DNA of 21,481 nucleotides from a virus, in IMG/VR virus record IMGVR_UViG_3300024346_000603, positions 1-21,481 of that record, one strand, 5' to 3'. Below, one piece after another: positions 1 to 6,313 of this stretch. The position numbers and the translations under genes are program-made. The notes beneath the pieces were generated by a model. It had not been told where the DNA came from and searched no databases. It saw only the letters and a list, made by a program, of their open reading frames with translations. The number at the start of each line of letters is the position of its first letter. Positions within the stretch are counted from its first letter, which is position 1.

Positions 1-35
1 ACTTTATATAATATACAGTCTATACTATCACCACA

Positions 36-251
36 ATGAACAACCACCATAGAGATAATCCCCACGGATGGACCAACAACGGAACCGATACCGACCACCT
101 CGCTGACTATCGCAGAAAACCCAAAGGCCCAAAATGGACTTGCCCCTGTAATAAATGCATCCCCACCACCAAACCCACTAAGGCCACTACGCCCACGCTT
201 AACATACTGCACCTGAATGGGAAGAAATATCAGCTGACCGAAATCAAGTAA
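36..251 (+). CDS. Small CxCxxC protein, unknown function
   Basis: This encodes a 71-residue protein that I do not recognise. The middle holds a compact cysteine cluster (WTCPCNKC, about residues 34-41), which could be half of a metal-binding site, followed by a Thr/Lys/Pro-rich linker and a C-terminal stretch with a hydrophobic pattern (LHLNGKKYQL). Support for it being real is that a rho-independent terminator follows the stop by about 20 bases and that AT-rich DNA containing TATAAT (7-12) lies just upstream; any -35 box would be outside the window. Its third codon positions are strongly C-rich, unlike every gene downstream, which are G/T-rich or A/T-rich. That may reflect a strand-composition switch at about 480. 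No Shine-Dalgarno sequence is visible. Confidence 0.55.
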   Translation: MNNHHRDNPHGWTNNGTDTDHLADYRRKPKGPKWTCPCNKCIPTTKPTKATTPTLNILHLNGKKYQLTEIK

Positions 252-273
252 CCCAACCTCATACCAGCCACGC

Positions 274-309
274 AAACCCCTATCCCATCATGGACAAGGG
301 GTTTCCCTT
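274..309 (+). terminator. Rho-independent terminator after the 71-aa gene
   Basis: An 8-bp perfect stem (AAACCCCT at 274-281 with AGGGGTTT at 297-304) encloses a 15-base loop and is followed by CCCTTTTT. It lies 23 bases after the stop at 251 and would end the short upstream transcript before the gene-free region. Confidence 0.6.
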
Positions 310-498
310 TTTACCAGCCACTACCCTCACTCACCCCCGCCTTTTTATACAACCCCTTACACCATGTACCTCCTCCATCCCCCCAAAAATGACACCCTCT
401 CCCCCCTATATAGGGTAGTAACCCCCCTCAAAATCGACGGGGACCACTTCTGAATAGGGGGGCACCCGGACCCCCTGGCTCGCGCATGCCTGCGCACG

Positions 499-523
499 AC
501 ACACGGCAAAATTTTCTATTGGG
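499..523 (+). repeat. 25-bp direct repeat, copy 1
   Basis: An exact 25-bp copy with core ACGGCAAAATTTTCTATT, repeated at 559-583 with a 60-bp period. The first base outside the repeat differs on both sides, so the identity is limited to these 25 bases. The core includes the near-palindromic AAAATTTT. Confidence 0.9.
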
Positions 524-558
524 CGTTTTTTATGTTTTATGGTGTTTTCTTTTTTGCA

Positions 559-583
559 ACACACGGCAAAATTTTCTATTGGG
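559..583 (+). repeat. 25-bp direct repeat, copy 2
   Basis: An exact second copy of the repeat at 499-523, in the same orientation, separated by 35 bases. Both copies are in non-coding DNA at the point where the + strand turns from C-rich to G-rich. Confidence 0.9.
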
Positions 584-784
584 GGAATTGAGTTGAGGGT
601 ATGAGATTTGGGTGGGCACTTTTGGATGTTTTTGGGAGAATGTGGTTTGCGCAACGGGGAGAAATTTTTCTTTGGGGAAATCTCGTAAATGGGTAGATTC
701 CATAAAAGGGATGCGCGGAATATTCCTTAAAATGGGAAATTCCGTTAAATGAGGAAATTGTTGAAGGGTAATCAGATTTTTAAT

Positions 785-792
785 ATATTTAT
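785..792 (+). promoter_or_regulatory. ATATTTAT motif (candidate late promoter) before the 728-aa gene
   Basis: ATATTTAT followed by exactly 7 bases and then ATG at 800. The surroundings match the site before 4427 almost base for base (TATATTTAT, A/G, AT, C/G, TATATG). This match is the reason for choosing the start at 800. Confidence 0.6.
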
Positions 793-799
793 GATGTAT

Positions 800-2986
800 A
801 TGAGAATGAAAGATTTATTATTGGAGTCTGCTGATACATTGATATTGAATGGGAAATATTATCCATTCAGGAGTTCGTATAATGTGGTTACAGGGTTCAC
901 ATATGATGATGGTCTGACTGGTAAGAACGGTGCATATGTGGGGTGCAGCAGTGTTAATGGCACTCTATTAGTGGATACTGGGAAGAATGAGATGGATAAT
1001 AAGTTGAGAGATTCGATGGCGTCATTTTTGAAGTCATTTATTGATGATGCATATGTTGCTAAGGGTCATTCTGATTTGGAAGATGAGATGTATACGTATG
1101 ATGGGTATCGTAATTCTGTTATCAGATTTAGGGTATATTTTGTGGAGGGGAAGTATTATTTTACGTTTTGGGGAGCTAACATTGGCGTATTGAAGAAGAA
1201 TCGTGGGGTATTTGATCGTATAATACGTGATTCTGGTATAGAGACTAAGGATGTGGTATTTGAGATAGCGCAGCGGGATGTGAGCAAGTCTGGGTATATG
1301 GAATTTGTGGAGTATGCGAATGCGTTTGAATCATCTGATGGTGAAGGCGTGAAGGTTGAGGGTGAGATTGAGAAGCGGATAAAGGAATTGAACAGTAGGT
1401 TGGCGGAGCTTATAGCTGATGAGCATGTTAGGGGTGCGATATGGACGATTGGGGAGAAGAAGAAGTATAAGTTAGAGGTTAAGAATTTGGAATTGGCTGC
1501 GGAAGCGTTGCGAGGTGCGTTGCGGGCTGGGGAGACAGATTTGAGCAAGGTTATAATAAAGACGGTGGATAAGTTAGAGGATGAGCTGGAGGTTGTTCCG
1601 TCATCGGTATTGTATGCGAAGTTGGAGAAGGAGTTAAAGCAGTATGGGACGAGTGCGGTGGCGATAATGCAAAAGTTGAGGGGTATGGGAATAAATCCTC
1701 GGGATGTTATACGTGAGATAGCGGATCGGTGTGGCGGCGTTATATCGACGGGGCGTTTGATGGAGGAGTTGAGTGATTATGTCGAGCGGGGCGTGTGTAC
1801 GATATACATGACAAAAAAACTGGGCGGCGGTATGTTGATGATTTGGCAGGGCGATGTGATTGATAAAGAGACGAGTGGCGCGGCGGACGTGGTTATCAAG
1901 GATAAGGGTGAGATAGATGGGATACTGGCTGAGTTGACTGATGTGGAGGTTAAGATGTTAAAGGATGGGAATCCTGTTGTGGTTAGTAATTTGAGTGGTG
2001 GGATTGGTAAGATGAATGAGTCGGCTGAGATGGTTAAGATGGTTAAGTATGATGATATTGAGAAGTTAAGTAAGAGTGTTAAGACGTTTGAAGGGTTTCT
2101 TGCGTCATTTGTGGGCAAGCGGTTAAAGGATTTATTGGATGGTCTTAGTTTCTCTCGATTATATGTGATGAACAAGTATGATGATATGAGGGGAGATAAT
2201 CCGCAGCAACTTGTTACTATGTTAATGGATACGACGGTTGCGTATATTAATTTTAGGTTAATATTACCTATCAGAAAACAGTTAGATGATGTGGATGTAT
2301 TGGATAAACAGACAGATGAGTATAAAGAGTATCATCGTAATCGGATGGGTATAGTTAAGCAAATTTTGGTAGCGAGCAGGTCAAATGATAAGGAGAAAGA
2401 AGTTGAGTTGAGGAGTCGGTTGAGTTTATTAAAGGATCCTAGTTCTTATTCTAATAATATGAAGGATATGGATATTCTGGTTAAAGAGATACACGGCCGG
2501 CCGCTTACATTGAAGGATGTAATGCCGAGTGATAGTGATAGTGAGGATGACAAGAAGAGGTATAAGAGTGCGGTGGAAGCGTTTGATAATTTTAAGAATA
2601 GAATGTTAAGTGAGTCGGATAAAACCGTGAAAACTGATAAATTTAAAGAGTCGTTGAGAAAACTGGTAAAGGAAGTTATGGGAGGGGGAGGCAAGTATCC
2701 GAAGGATCCATATTATAGTCCTACAGATTCCGCCGATAAGTTTGATAAACGTGGTGGAGTTGGAAAGCTTTTGGGGAATTCGGTGGAGGTTGATGTAACA
2801 GTGAATGGGGTTAAGTATAAGGTTACATATGACACGAAGAGTGTACCTTACAATCCTTCATTTGGTGAGAACTGGAAAGACATTGATATAACTCGTATCA
2901 GGTTGAGTGGCAAGGATATATTGGGAGATTTGGATATGGGCGTTCGTAAGTCTATAACGTTGGAGTTGGCGGATTTAATTGGTTAA
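800..2986 (+). CDS. Large unrecognised phage protein (728 aa)
   Basis: I do not recognise this family. The frame is open from 749, but the ATATTTAT motif lies inside that longer version, so the start is placed at ATG 800, giving 728 residues. The protein begins MRMKDLLLESAD and has a mixed alpha/beta N-terminal part rich in aromatic residues (about 15-150). A charged, probably helical middle follows (about 190-600). The C-terminal region contains a short helix KFKESLRKLVKEVM (about 614-627), a Gly-rich linker and a final beta-looking domain. A similar helix begins the proteins at 4427 and 15368. There is no signal peptide or clear catalytic motif. Third codon positions are strongly G/T, different from the later tail genes. 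Structural, scaffold or injected protein are all possible; this is a guess from size and neighbours. Confidence 0.75.
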   Translation: MRMKDLLLESADTLILNGKYYPFRSSYNVVTGFTYDDGLTGKNGAYVGCSSVNGTLLVDTGKNEMDNKLRDSMASFLKSFIDDAYVAKGHSDLEDEMYTYDGYRNSVIRFRVYFVEGKYYFTFWGANIGVLKKNRGVFDRIIRDSGIETKDVVFEIAQRDVSKSGYMEFVEYANAFESSDGEGVKVEGEIEKRIKELNSRLAELIADEHVRGAIWTIGEKKKYKLEVKNLELAAEALRGALRAGETDLSKVIIKTVDKLEDELEVVPSSVLYAKLEKELKQYGTSAVAIMQKLRGMGINPRDVIREIADRCGGVISTGRLMEELSDYVERGVCTIYMTKKLGGGMLMIWQGDVIDKETSGAADVVIKDKGEIDGILAELTDVEVKMLKDGNPVVVSNLSGGIGKMNESAEMVKMVKYDDIEKLSKSVKTFEGFLASFVGKRLKDLLDGLSFSRLYVMNKYDDMRGDNPQQLVTMLMDTTVAYINFRLILPIRKQLDDVDVLDKQTDEYKEYHRNRMGIVKQILVASRSNDKEKEVELRSRLSLLKDPSSYSNNMKDMDILVKEIHGRPLTLKDVMPSDSDSEDDKKRYKSAVEAFDNFKNRMLSESDKTVKTDKFKESLRKLVKEVMGGGGKYPKDPYYSPTDSADKFDKRGGVGKLLGNSVEVDVTVNGVKYKVTYDTKSVPYNPSFGENWKDIDITRIRLSGKDILGDLDMGVRKSITLELADLIG

Positions 2987-3004
2987 TTTTGGGGATATTG
3001 GTAT

Positions 3005-3427
3005 ATGACCGGCGAATTTTCAAAATTGAGTCATCGTGAGTTTGATCAATCTAAAGTGGGTTGGCGTAAATTTGGCGAAGACTACAAATCCGCTCGACAA
3101 TCGATTTATGCATTCGCCAAGGAAAAGGGGTGGGGAAAAAATGAAAACGGGCACGTTCTATTGTGGCATCTTTTTCAGTTGTATGCAATGGATGACATGA
3201 ACGTAGAAGCCAAAAAGCTGCTTCAACACATTATAAAAAGTGGCAACTGGGATGATTATTATTCACGCGGAACCCTTGCATGGATGAATGGGGATGAAGA
3301 ATCGTTGAAGAAGGAAATTAAAGCTGCGGAAGATGATGTAGATTATGCGTCTGGGAACGGTGGCAACGTGGAAATATTACGTCGAATGCTAGGTGGCATT
3401 GGTAAAAAATACCGAGAAGTTTATTAA
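3005..3427 (+). CDS. Conserved-looking small protein, unknown function
   Basis: A 140-residue protein without a recognised motif. It starts 18 bases after the preceding stop. The sequence is charged and largely helical by eye, with paired helices (LLWHLFQLYAMDDM, AKKLLQHIIKSGNW, TLAWMNGDEESLKKEIKAAE) that resemble a helical-repeat (TPR-like) arrangement. A strong terminator follows, so this gene probably ends the transcript that starts before the 728-aa gene. Codon use is less G-biased than in its upstream neighbour. No signal peptide or membrane segment is present. TPR-like is only a resemblance of helix spacing. Confidence 0.75.
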   Translation: MTGEFSKLSHREFDQSKVGWRKFGEDYKSARQSIYAFAKEKGWGKNENGHVLLWHLFQLYAMDDMNVEAKKLLQHIIKSGNWDDYYSRGTLAWMNGDEESLKKEIKAAEDDVDYASGNGGNVEILRRMLGGIGKKYREVY

Positions 3428-3463
3428 CGTCTTAGATCGATTCTTTCGTTAAAGTGGTATATG

Positions 3464-3498
3464 AACCGCTGGAGATTTTATAATTCCAGCGGTTTTTA
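3464..3498 (+). terminator. Rho-independent terminator
   Basis: A 10-bp perfect stem (AACCGCTGGA at 3464-3473 with TCCAGCGGTT at 3485-3494) is followed by a T tract. It separates the 800-3427 transcript from the beta-barrel gene. Confidence 0.85.
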
Positions 3499-3501
3499 TA
3501 T

Positions 3502-3529
3502 TTGACACTTTGGATTTTTTGGGTATAGT
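3502..3529 (+). promoter_or_regulatory. Sigma70-type promoter for the beta-barrel gene
   Basis: Perfect -35 TTGACA (3502-3507), 16-bp spacer, -10 TATAGT (3524-3529). It lies directly after a terminator and before an exported protein gene. The expected start is near 3536, leaving an mRNA leader of about 57 bases. Confidence 0.75.
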
Positions 3530-3592
3530 TATGAAAACCTACGTTTGGATACGTTGTCCGAGTGTAGTTTTAAAATAAAGGAAAAAATAAAT

Positions 3593-4342
3593 ATGATGAA
3601 ACAAGTAAGAAATATAATTCTGACGGCCATTTTGGCAGTTGTGATGACAGGTGTAGTTAAAGCAGCAGCGCCGGTTGTCCAAGCTGCTGCCGCTAAGGTT
3701 CCTGAGTTCACGATTACTCCAAAGGTGTCGTTTGATGTTGGGTATGTTACGCGTGCTAATCATTTGGGTTTGCAGATTCAAAAGAACAGTGCGTTTGGTT
3801 CAGCTACAGTATCGTTGGAGAATTCGGTTGTGACTCCTACTGTTGGTATGACTTATTACGCGGCTGGTGAGAACGCTGATCAGGTGGTATTGGATGGTAG
3901 TTTGTCCAAGGTTTTGGGCAATGATTCCATGAAGGTTGTTACCACGGCGGGAGTTCAGCAGCGTATTATCGGTGGAGCTTTGGAAGATTCGTTTTCGGCG
4001 TATGCTGGAGTTCGACTTGTCAAGTTTCCGCTTTTGACTGTTTTGGCCACGCCGTATGTTACGGTTGCTAGAGATTTCAATTATGATCTATTGGGTGCCA
4101 CGGTTGGGCTTGATAGAACGATTTCTATTAGCAGTTTGAAGGTTGATGTGACTCCACGGGCTGAGGCGTATTTGTATGATAAGCATACCGCGTATACCTT
4201 TGGTAGTTCGGTGACTTACACTGGCCTCAAGTATGTTAAGCCATACGTTGATGTTAGTTACGTTACGAGTGACACCACATTGGCTGCTCGTAAGTTTGAA
4301 GGTAATCTCGCATTGGTTACTGGTGTCAAGCTTAGTTTCTAA
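3593..4342 (+). CDS. Exported outer-membrane beta-barrel protein (porin-like)
   Basis: A 249-residue protein. The start is placed at ATG 3593 (ATG 3596 is also possible), with AAGGA about 10 bases upstream. The open frame begins at 3545, but only the later start gives a classic signal peptide: basic MMKQVRN, a hydrophobic core, then alanine-rich sites (VKAAA or VQAAA, about residues 24-36). The mature part is a run of alternating hydrophobic/polar strands rich in Tyr, Val, Thr and Gly. It ends in GVKLSF, the C-terminal Phe typical of outer-membrane barrels recognised by the BAM machinery. No cysteine for lipidation is present near the cleavage site. It is monocistronic, with a sigma70-type promoter and its own terminators. 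It may alter receptor display, permeability or superinfection; those roles are inference. Codon use is richer in G than in the tail genes. Confidence 0.8.
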   Translation: MMKQVRNIILTAILAVVMTGVVKAAAPVVQAAAAKVPEFTITPKVSFDVGYVTRANHLGLQIQKNSAFGSATVSLENSVVTPTVGMTYYAAGENADQVVLDGSLSKVLGNDSMKVVTTAGVQQRIIGGALEDSFSAYAGVRLVKFPLLTVLATPYVTVARDFNYDLLGATVGLDRTISISSLKVDVTPRAEAYLYDKHTAYTFGSSVTYTGLKYVKPYVDVSYVTSDTTLAARKFEGNLALVTGVKLSF

Positions 4343-4366
4343 GTTAGTATAAAATAAGTTACATAT

Positions 4367-4402
4367 AAACCACCGGCTTTTAAATAAGTCGGTGGTTTTT
4401 TA
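4367..4402 (+). terminator. Rho-independent terminator after the beta-barrel gene
   Basis: A long stem, AAACCACCGGCTT (4367-4379) with AAGTCGGTGGTTT (4386-4398), containing one G-U pair and a 6-base loop, followed by a run of T. It lies 24 bases after the stop codon. Confidence 0.85.
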
Positions 4403-4411
4403 TTTAGAAGT

Positions 4412-4419
4412 ATATTTAT
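4412..4419 (+). promoter_or_regulatory. ATATTTAT motif (candidate late promoter) before the 381-aa gene
   Basis: ATATTTAT immediately after a terminator, 7 bases before ATG 4427. The spacing is identical to that before 800 and 15368. Confidence 0.6.
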
Positions 4420-4426
4420 AATCTAT

Positions 4427-5572
4427 ATGACTAAGACTGAATTAAAAAAACTGGTGACTGAGGTTATGTTAGAATCGTCTGATAATCCGTCATATATTGT
4501 GCGGGCGGATAAGTTTTATTCAAGTCGGGATCCCGATGCGGAGAAAGAGGTCATATATCAAGTTTTCAAAATAGTGAAAATCGATGACCCTGAAAGTTAC
4601 GTCGTCGATTACGATGAGGAATTGGTTGGTGAATATGACTCTAAAAAAGAAGCCGATGCAGTGGCTGTCAGATTAAATAATAAAGATTCTAATTTAAAGG
4701 AAAACGAAGAAGTTCAGTATGTTGAATATGTTAGGGATATGAGTGGAGAAGTGCCATTCCTGATGGGTGCGAAGAAATTTGAATATGTTTGGGCTAAGTA
4801 TCCGACTGGTAAGTTAGATATTGGAGTATATGCATTTGGTGAGGATATGGTATATGCGTATGAATTTTTCAGAAAGATGTATAACATCAATGAGGCGCCT
4901 GGTGTCGTTAAAAGTCCGGTCAGAACGTCCTACCACGTAGATACATATGACCTCTCACGAACAAGTCGCGATCCCGATGCGGAACGTGAAGATGTGTATC
5001 AAGTTAAAAGGATAACGTCCGATGTTCAGGGAGATGATTACGATGAGGAATTGGTTGGTGAATATGACTCTAAAGAAGAAGCTGATGCAGTGGCGGCCAG
5101 ATTAAATAATAAAGATTCTAATTTAAAGGAAAACGCGGAAGTGCAGTATGTTGAATTTGCTAGGGATATGTATAACATAAGCGAAGACGGCGGTAAAACC
5201 AAGAATCCCGGCCGTAAAGGAAAAGTTTCCGATAAATTAGAAGCATCGACGAAATCGAATAATAGATATGATGGTGGAGTATATCTTCCACCAGGATTAA
5301 GAGAAAATGACGAAGAATTCGAAAAGGCCTATGGAACGGTTACGTTAAACGATGTGGATTATGACTATGAAGCGAAAGTTACGTTAAATATATCAAATCA
5401 CGATGAGTATCATGGTCAGCCGGAGATGAATCCGGAGGGTGTGAGTGAGATTGAAATTTCGGATATTGATGTAATTTCTATAGAACCGGAACCAGCAACT
5501 GATTCAGATGGATCCAAAGTTTCAAAATTGATAGATAATGATATAAGAGAGAAGTATGGATCGGGCATGTAA
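4427..5572 (+). CDS. Acidic protein with duplicated module, unknown function
   Basis: A 381-residue acidic protein that I do not recognise. It begins with a short amphipathic helix (MTKTELKKLVTEVMLE) similar to helices in the 728-aa protein and in the protein at 15368. Two copies of one module follow, each starting SRDPDAE and containing YDEELVGEYDSK and EADAVA.RLNNKDSNLKEN, at about residues 34-105 and 179-248. The segment between the copies (KKFEYVWAKYPTGKLDIGVYAF) and the C-terminal part (about 300-381) are unrelated to the module. It has its own ATATTTAT motif and lies just upstream of the tmRNA promoter. No signal peptide or catalytic motif is seen. A virion or scaffold component is possible but unproven. 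Confidence 0.75.
   Translation: MTKTELKKLVTEVMLESSDNPSYIVRADKFYSSRDPDAEKEVIYQVFKIVKIDDPESYVVDYDEELVGEYDSKKEADAVAVRLNNKDSNLKENEEVQYVEYVRDMSGEVPFLMGAKKFEYVWAKYPTGKLDIGVYAFGEDMVYAYEFFRKMYNINEAPGVVKSPVRTSYHVDTYDLSRTSRDPDAEREDVYQVKRITSDVQGDDYDEELVGEYDSKEEADAVAARLNNKDSNLKENAEVQYVEFARDMYNISEDGGKTKNPGRKGKVSDKLEASTKSNNRYDGGVYLPPGLRENDEEFEKAYGTVTLNDVDYDYEAKVTLNISNHDEYHGQPEMNPEGVSEIEISDIDVISIEPEPATDSDGSKVSKLIDNDIREKYGSGM
4607..4741 (+). repeat. Internal 135-bp coding repeat, copy 1
   Basis: This copy is matched by 5036-5170 at an offset of 429 bases (143 codons) with only about ten substitutions by eye, many of them silent. Weaker similarity extends upstream (AGTCG.GATCCCGATGCGGA). It encodes the YDEELVGEYDSK module. 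Confidence 0.85.
5036..5170 (+). repeat. Internal 135-bp coding repeat, copy 2
   Basis: Second copy of the 4607-4741 segment, in frame. The close identity at DNA level points to a recent duplication or to ongoing gene conversion. Confidence 0.85.
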
Positions 5573-5581
5573 TAATTTTGT

Positions 5582-5609
5582 TTGACTTTCTATTTATAGG
5601 GGTTAGGAT
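5582..5609 (+). promoter_or_regulatory. Sigma70-type promoter for the tmRNA
   Basis: -35 TTGACT (5582-5587), 16-bp spacer, -10 TAGGAT (5604-5609). The predicted start near 5616 leaves a short 5' leader that would be removed at 5633. A CTATTTATAG sequence overlaps the spacer, so late transcription is not excluded. Confidence 0.65.
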
Positions 5610-5632
5610 TGGTTAGTTCTTTGAATAATATT

Positions 5633-6011
5633 GGGGATGTACTGGTATCGACTTTGTGTAAGCGATATTTGGGGCACGTAGAGGATGATAGTCGGCCTCT
5701 TAAAAAAACTATTAAAAAGATAAACGCTAAAAACGTAATCGCATACGACTTCACACCGGAAGGTGTCGAGGTCGAAGTTGCAGCCTAATTAGGTTGCCCG
5801 TAGTATAGGATGACGCACGATGGTTCTATATTACGATATTTATGGTGCTAGGTAATTCATTTGATTTGGGTGAGTTATCGAAACAAATCGAATCTAAGGA
5901 TGGGGAACTTTCGAGTTTTAGTATCACCATCACGAAAAAACAAAAACTATAAACGTGTAGTCTTGAATAAAGTTAATGCAGAGGACTTGGGTTCGACTCC
6001 CAACATCTCCA
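5633..6011 (+). ncRNA. ssrA: Transfer-messenger RNA (tmRNA), one-piece
   Basis: tmRNA rescues stalled ribosomes by acting first as an alanyl-tRNA and then as an mRNA for a degradation tag. The 5' end GGGGATG (5633-5639) pairs with CATCTCC (6004-6010). The G3-U70 wobble that identifies alanyl-tRNA synthetase substrates is present, and the discriminator is A6011. CCA is not encoded (GAG follows). The T arm is perfect: TTGGG, loop TTCGACT, CCCAA. The 5' domain has the family-typical CTGGTATCGACTTTGTG. The reading frame resumes after GTAATC at GCA 5741 and ends at TAA 5786-5788, giving tag AYDFTPEGVEVEVAA. AGAGG/CCTCT near 5690-5700 can form part of the first pseudoknot. At 379 nt the length is normal for one-piece tmRNAs. 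It sits between phage genes with its own promoter. Confidence 0.93.
5741..5788 (+). other. tmRNA tag-peptide reading frame
   Basis: Resume codon GCA (5741-5743) to stop TAA (5786-5788). The encoded residues are AYDFTPEGVEVEVAA, which follow the alanine carried by the tmRNA itself. The upstream GTAATC resembles the GTAGTC that sets the resume frame in E. coli tmRNA. The tag is longer and more acidic than the E. coli tag (ANDENYALAA encoded) but keeps the terminal hydrophobic-Ala-Ala that ClpXP-type proteases read. Confidence 0.85.
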
Positions 6012-6071
6012 GAGCACAGTAGAATACCACCTTCACGTTGGTTGTGCTTGAGTCACGCTAAGAGTATTCTG
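6012..6071 (+). ncRNA. Possible pseudoknotted RNA directly after the tmRNA
   Basis: Two interleaved 7-bp helices can form. GAGCACA (6012-6018) pairs with TGTGCTT (6043-6049, one G-U), and AGAATAC (6021-6027) pairs with GTATTCT (6064-6070). Their order makes an H-type pseudoknot; ACCA/TGGT could form a small hairpin inside. The element begins at the first base after the tmRNA discriminator, so it would be the 3' trailer of the precursor or a separate small RNA. No reading frame explains it. Confidence 0.4.
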
Positions 6072-6079
6072 AGTTTTAA

Positions 6080-6150
6080 TAGATAAACACCTGACCGGAG
6101 GATTCCCTAAAGGTTAACCATATATCTTTGATATAGTTTATCTATTTTTT
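6080..6150 (+). terminator. Structured RNA element ending in a T run (terminator-like)
   Basis: A perfect 9-bp helix, TAGATAAAC (6080-6088) with GTTTATCTA (6136-6144), closes a 47-base loop and is followed by six T. The loop contains a TATATC-TTT-GATATA hairpin (6121-6135), the palindrome GGTTAACC, and CCTGACCGGAGGATTCCC. It is larger than an ordinary terminator hairpin. It may end the tmRNA transcript, or be a small structured RNA with a built-in terminator. Confidence 0.45.
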
Positions 6151-6224
6151 AAAAATTGCTCGTTTGATCCCACTGACGAAAAAAGAAAGCTTGGTTTTAA
6201 AATCTTTATATAAAATATTTCCGA

Positions 6225-6252
6225 TTGACAATTTAAATATTATGTATAGAAT
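6225..6252 (+). promoter_or_regulatory. Sigma70-type promoter before the 93-aa gene
   Basis: TTGACA (6225-6230), 16-bp spacer, TAGAAT (6247-6252). The predicted start near 6259 gives a leader of about 70 bases that holds two minicistrons before the gene at 6328. Confidence 0.7.
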
Positions 6253-6273
6253 ACAAGTCGTATGGAGATATAT

Positions 6274-6291
6274 ATGTTTGAACCGTCCTAA
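6274..6291 (+). CDS. Possible leader minicistron MFEPS
   Basis: A five-codon frame (ATG TTT GAA CCG TCC TAA) preceded by GGAG at a good distance for ribosome binding (6264-6267). An in-frame ATG at 6262 would extend it to nine codons. A second tiny frame, MRIS (6294-6308), follows at once. Such minicistrons in a leader can regulate the downstream gene, but chance occurrence is quite possible at this size. Confidence 0.2.
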   Translation: MFEPS

Positions 6292-6313
6292 CAATGCGTA
6301 TCTCATAGGGACA

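Larger units (their letters stand above)
310..748. other. Gene-free region with palindromes and strand-composition switch
   Basis: I see no convincing gene here on either strand. The first part is very C-rich on the + strand. It contains a 12-bp palindrome CCCTATATAGGG (404-415) and an AGGGGG/CCCCCT pairing around 438-475. From about 500 onward the same strand becomes G/T-rich. A 25-bp direct repeat pair lies at 499-523 and 559-583, and an imperfect repeat pair (about 675-699 and 734-759) lies just before the large gene. GGAATATTCC (717-726) is another palindrome. This architecture could be an origin, terminus or regulatory region; the sequence alone does not decide. Confidence 0.5.

Noticed and set aside
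406-654. Open frame on the - strand across the 25-bp repeats
   Set aside because: It begins with TTG, has no ribosome site or promoter, and is low in protein-like pattern; the repeats stay in frame only because their 60-bp period is divisible by three.
3545-3592. Longer start for the beta-barrel protein
   Set aside because: It would place charged residues before the signal peptide; the later ATG has a purine-rich ribosome site and a proper signal sequence.
5836-5843. ATATTTAT inside the tmRNA as a promoter
   Set aside because: No gene start follows and it falls within a structured part of the RNA, so it is taken as chance.
6080-6144. tRNA gene after the tmRNA
   Set aside because: The 9-bp closing stem looked like an acceptor, but there is no TTC T-loop, no anticodon arm and the length and inner pairing do not fit.
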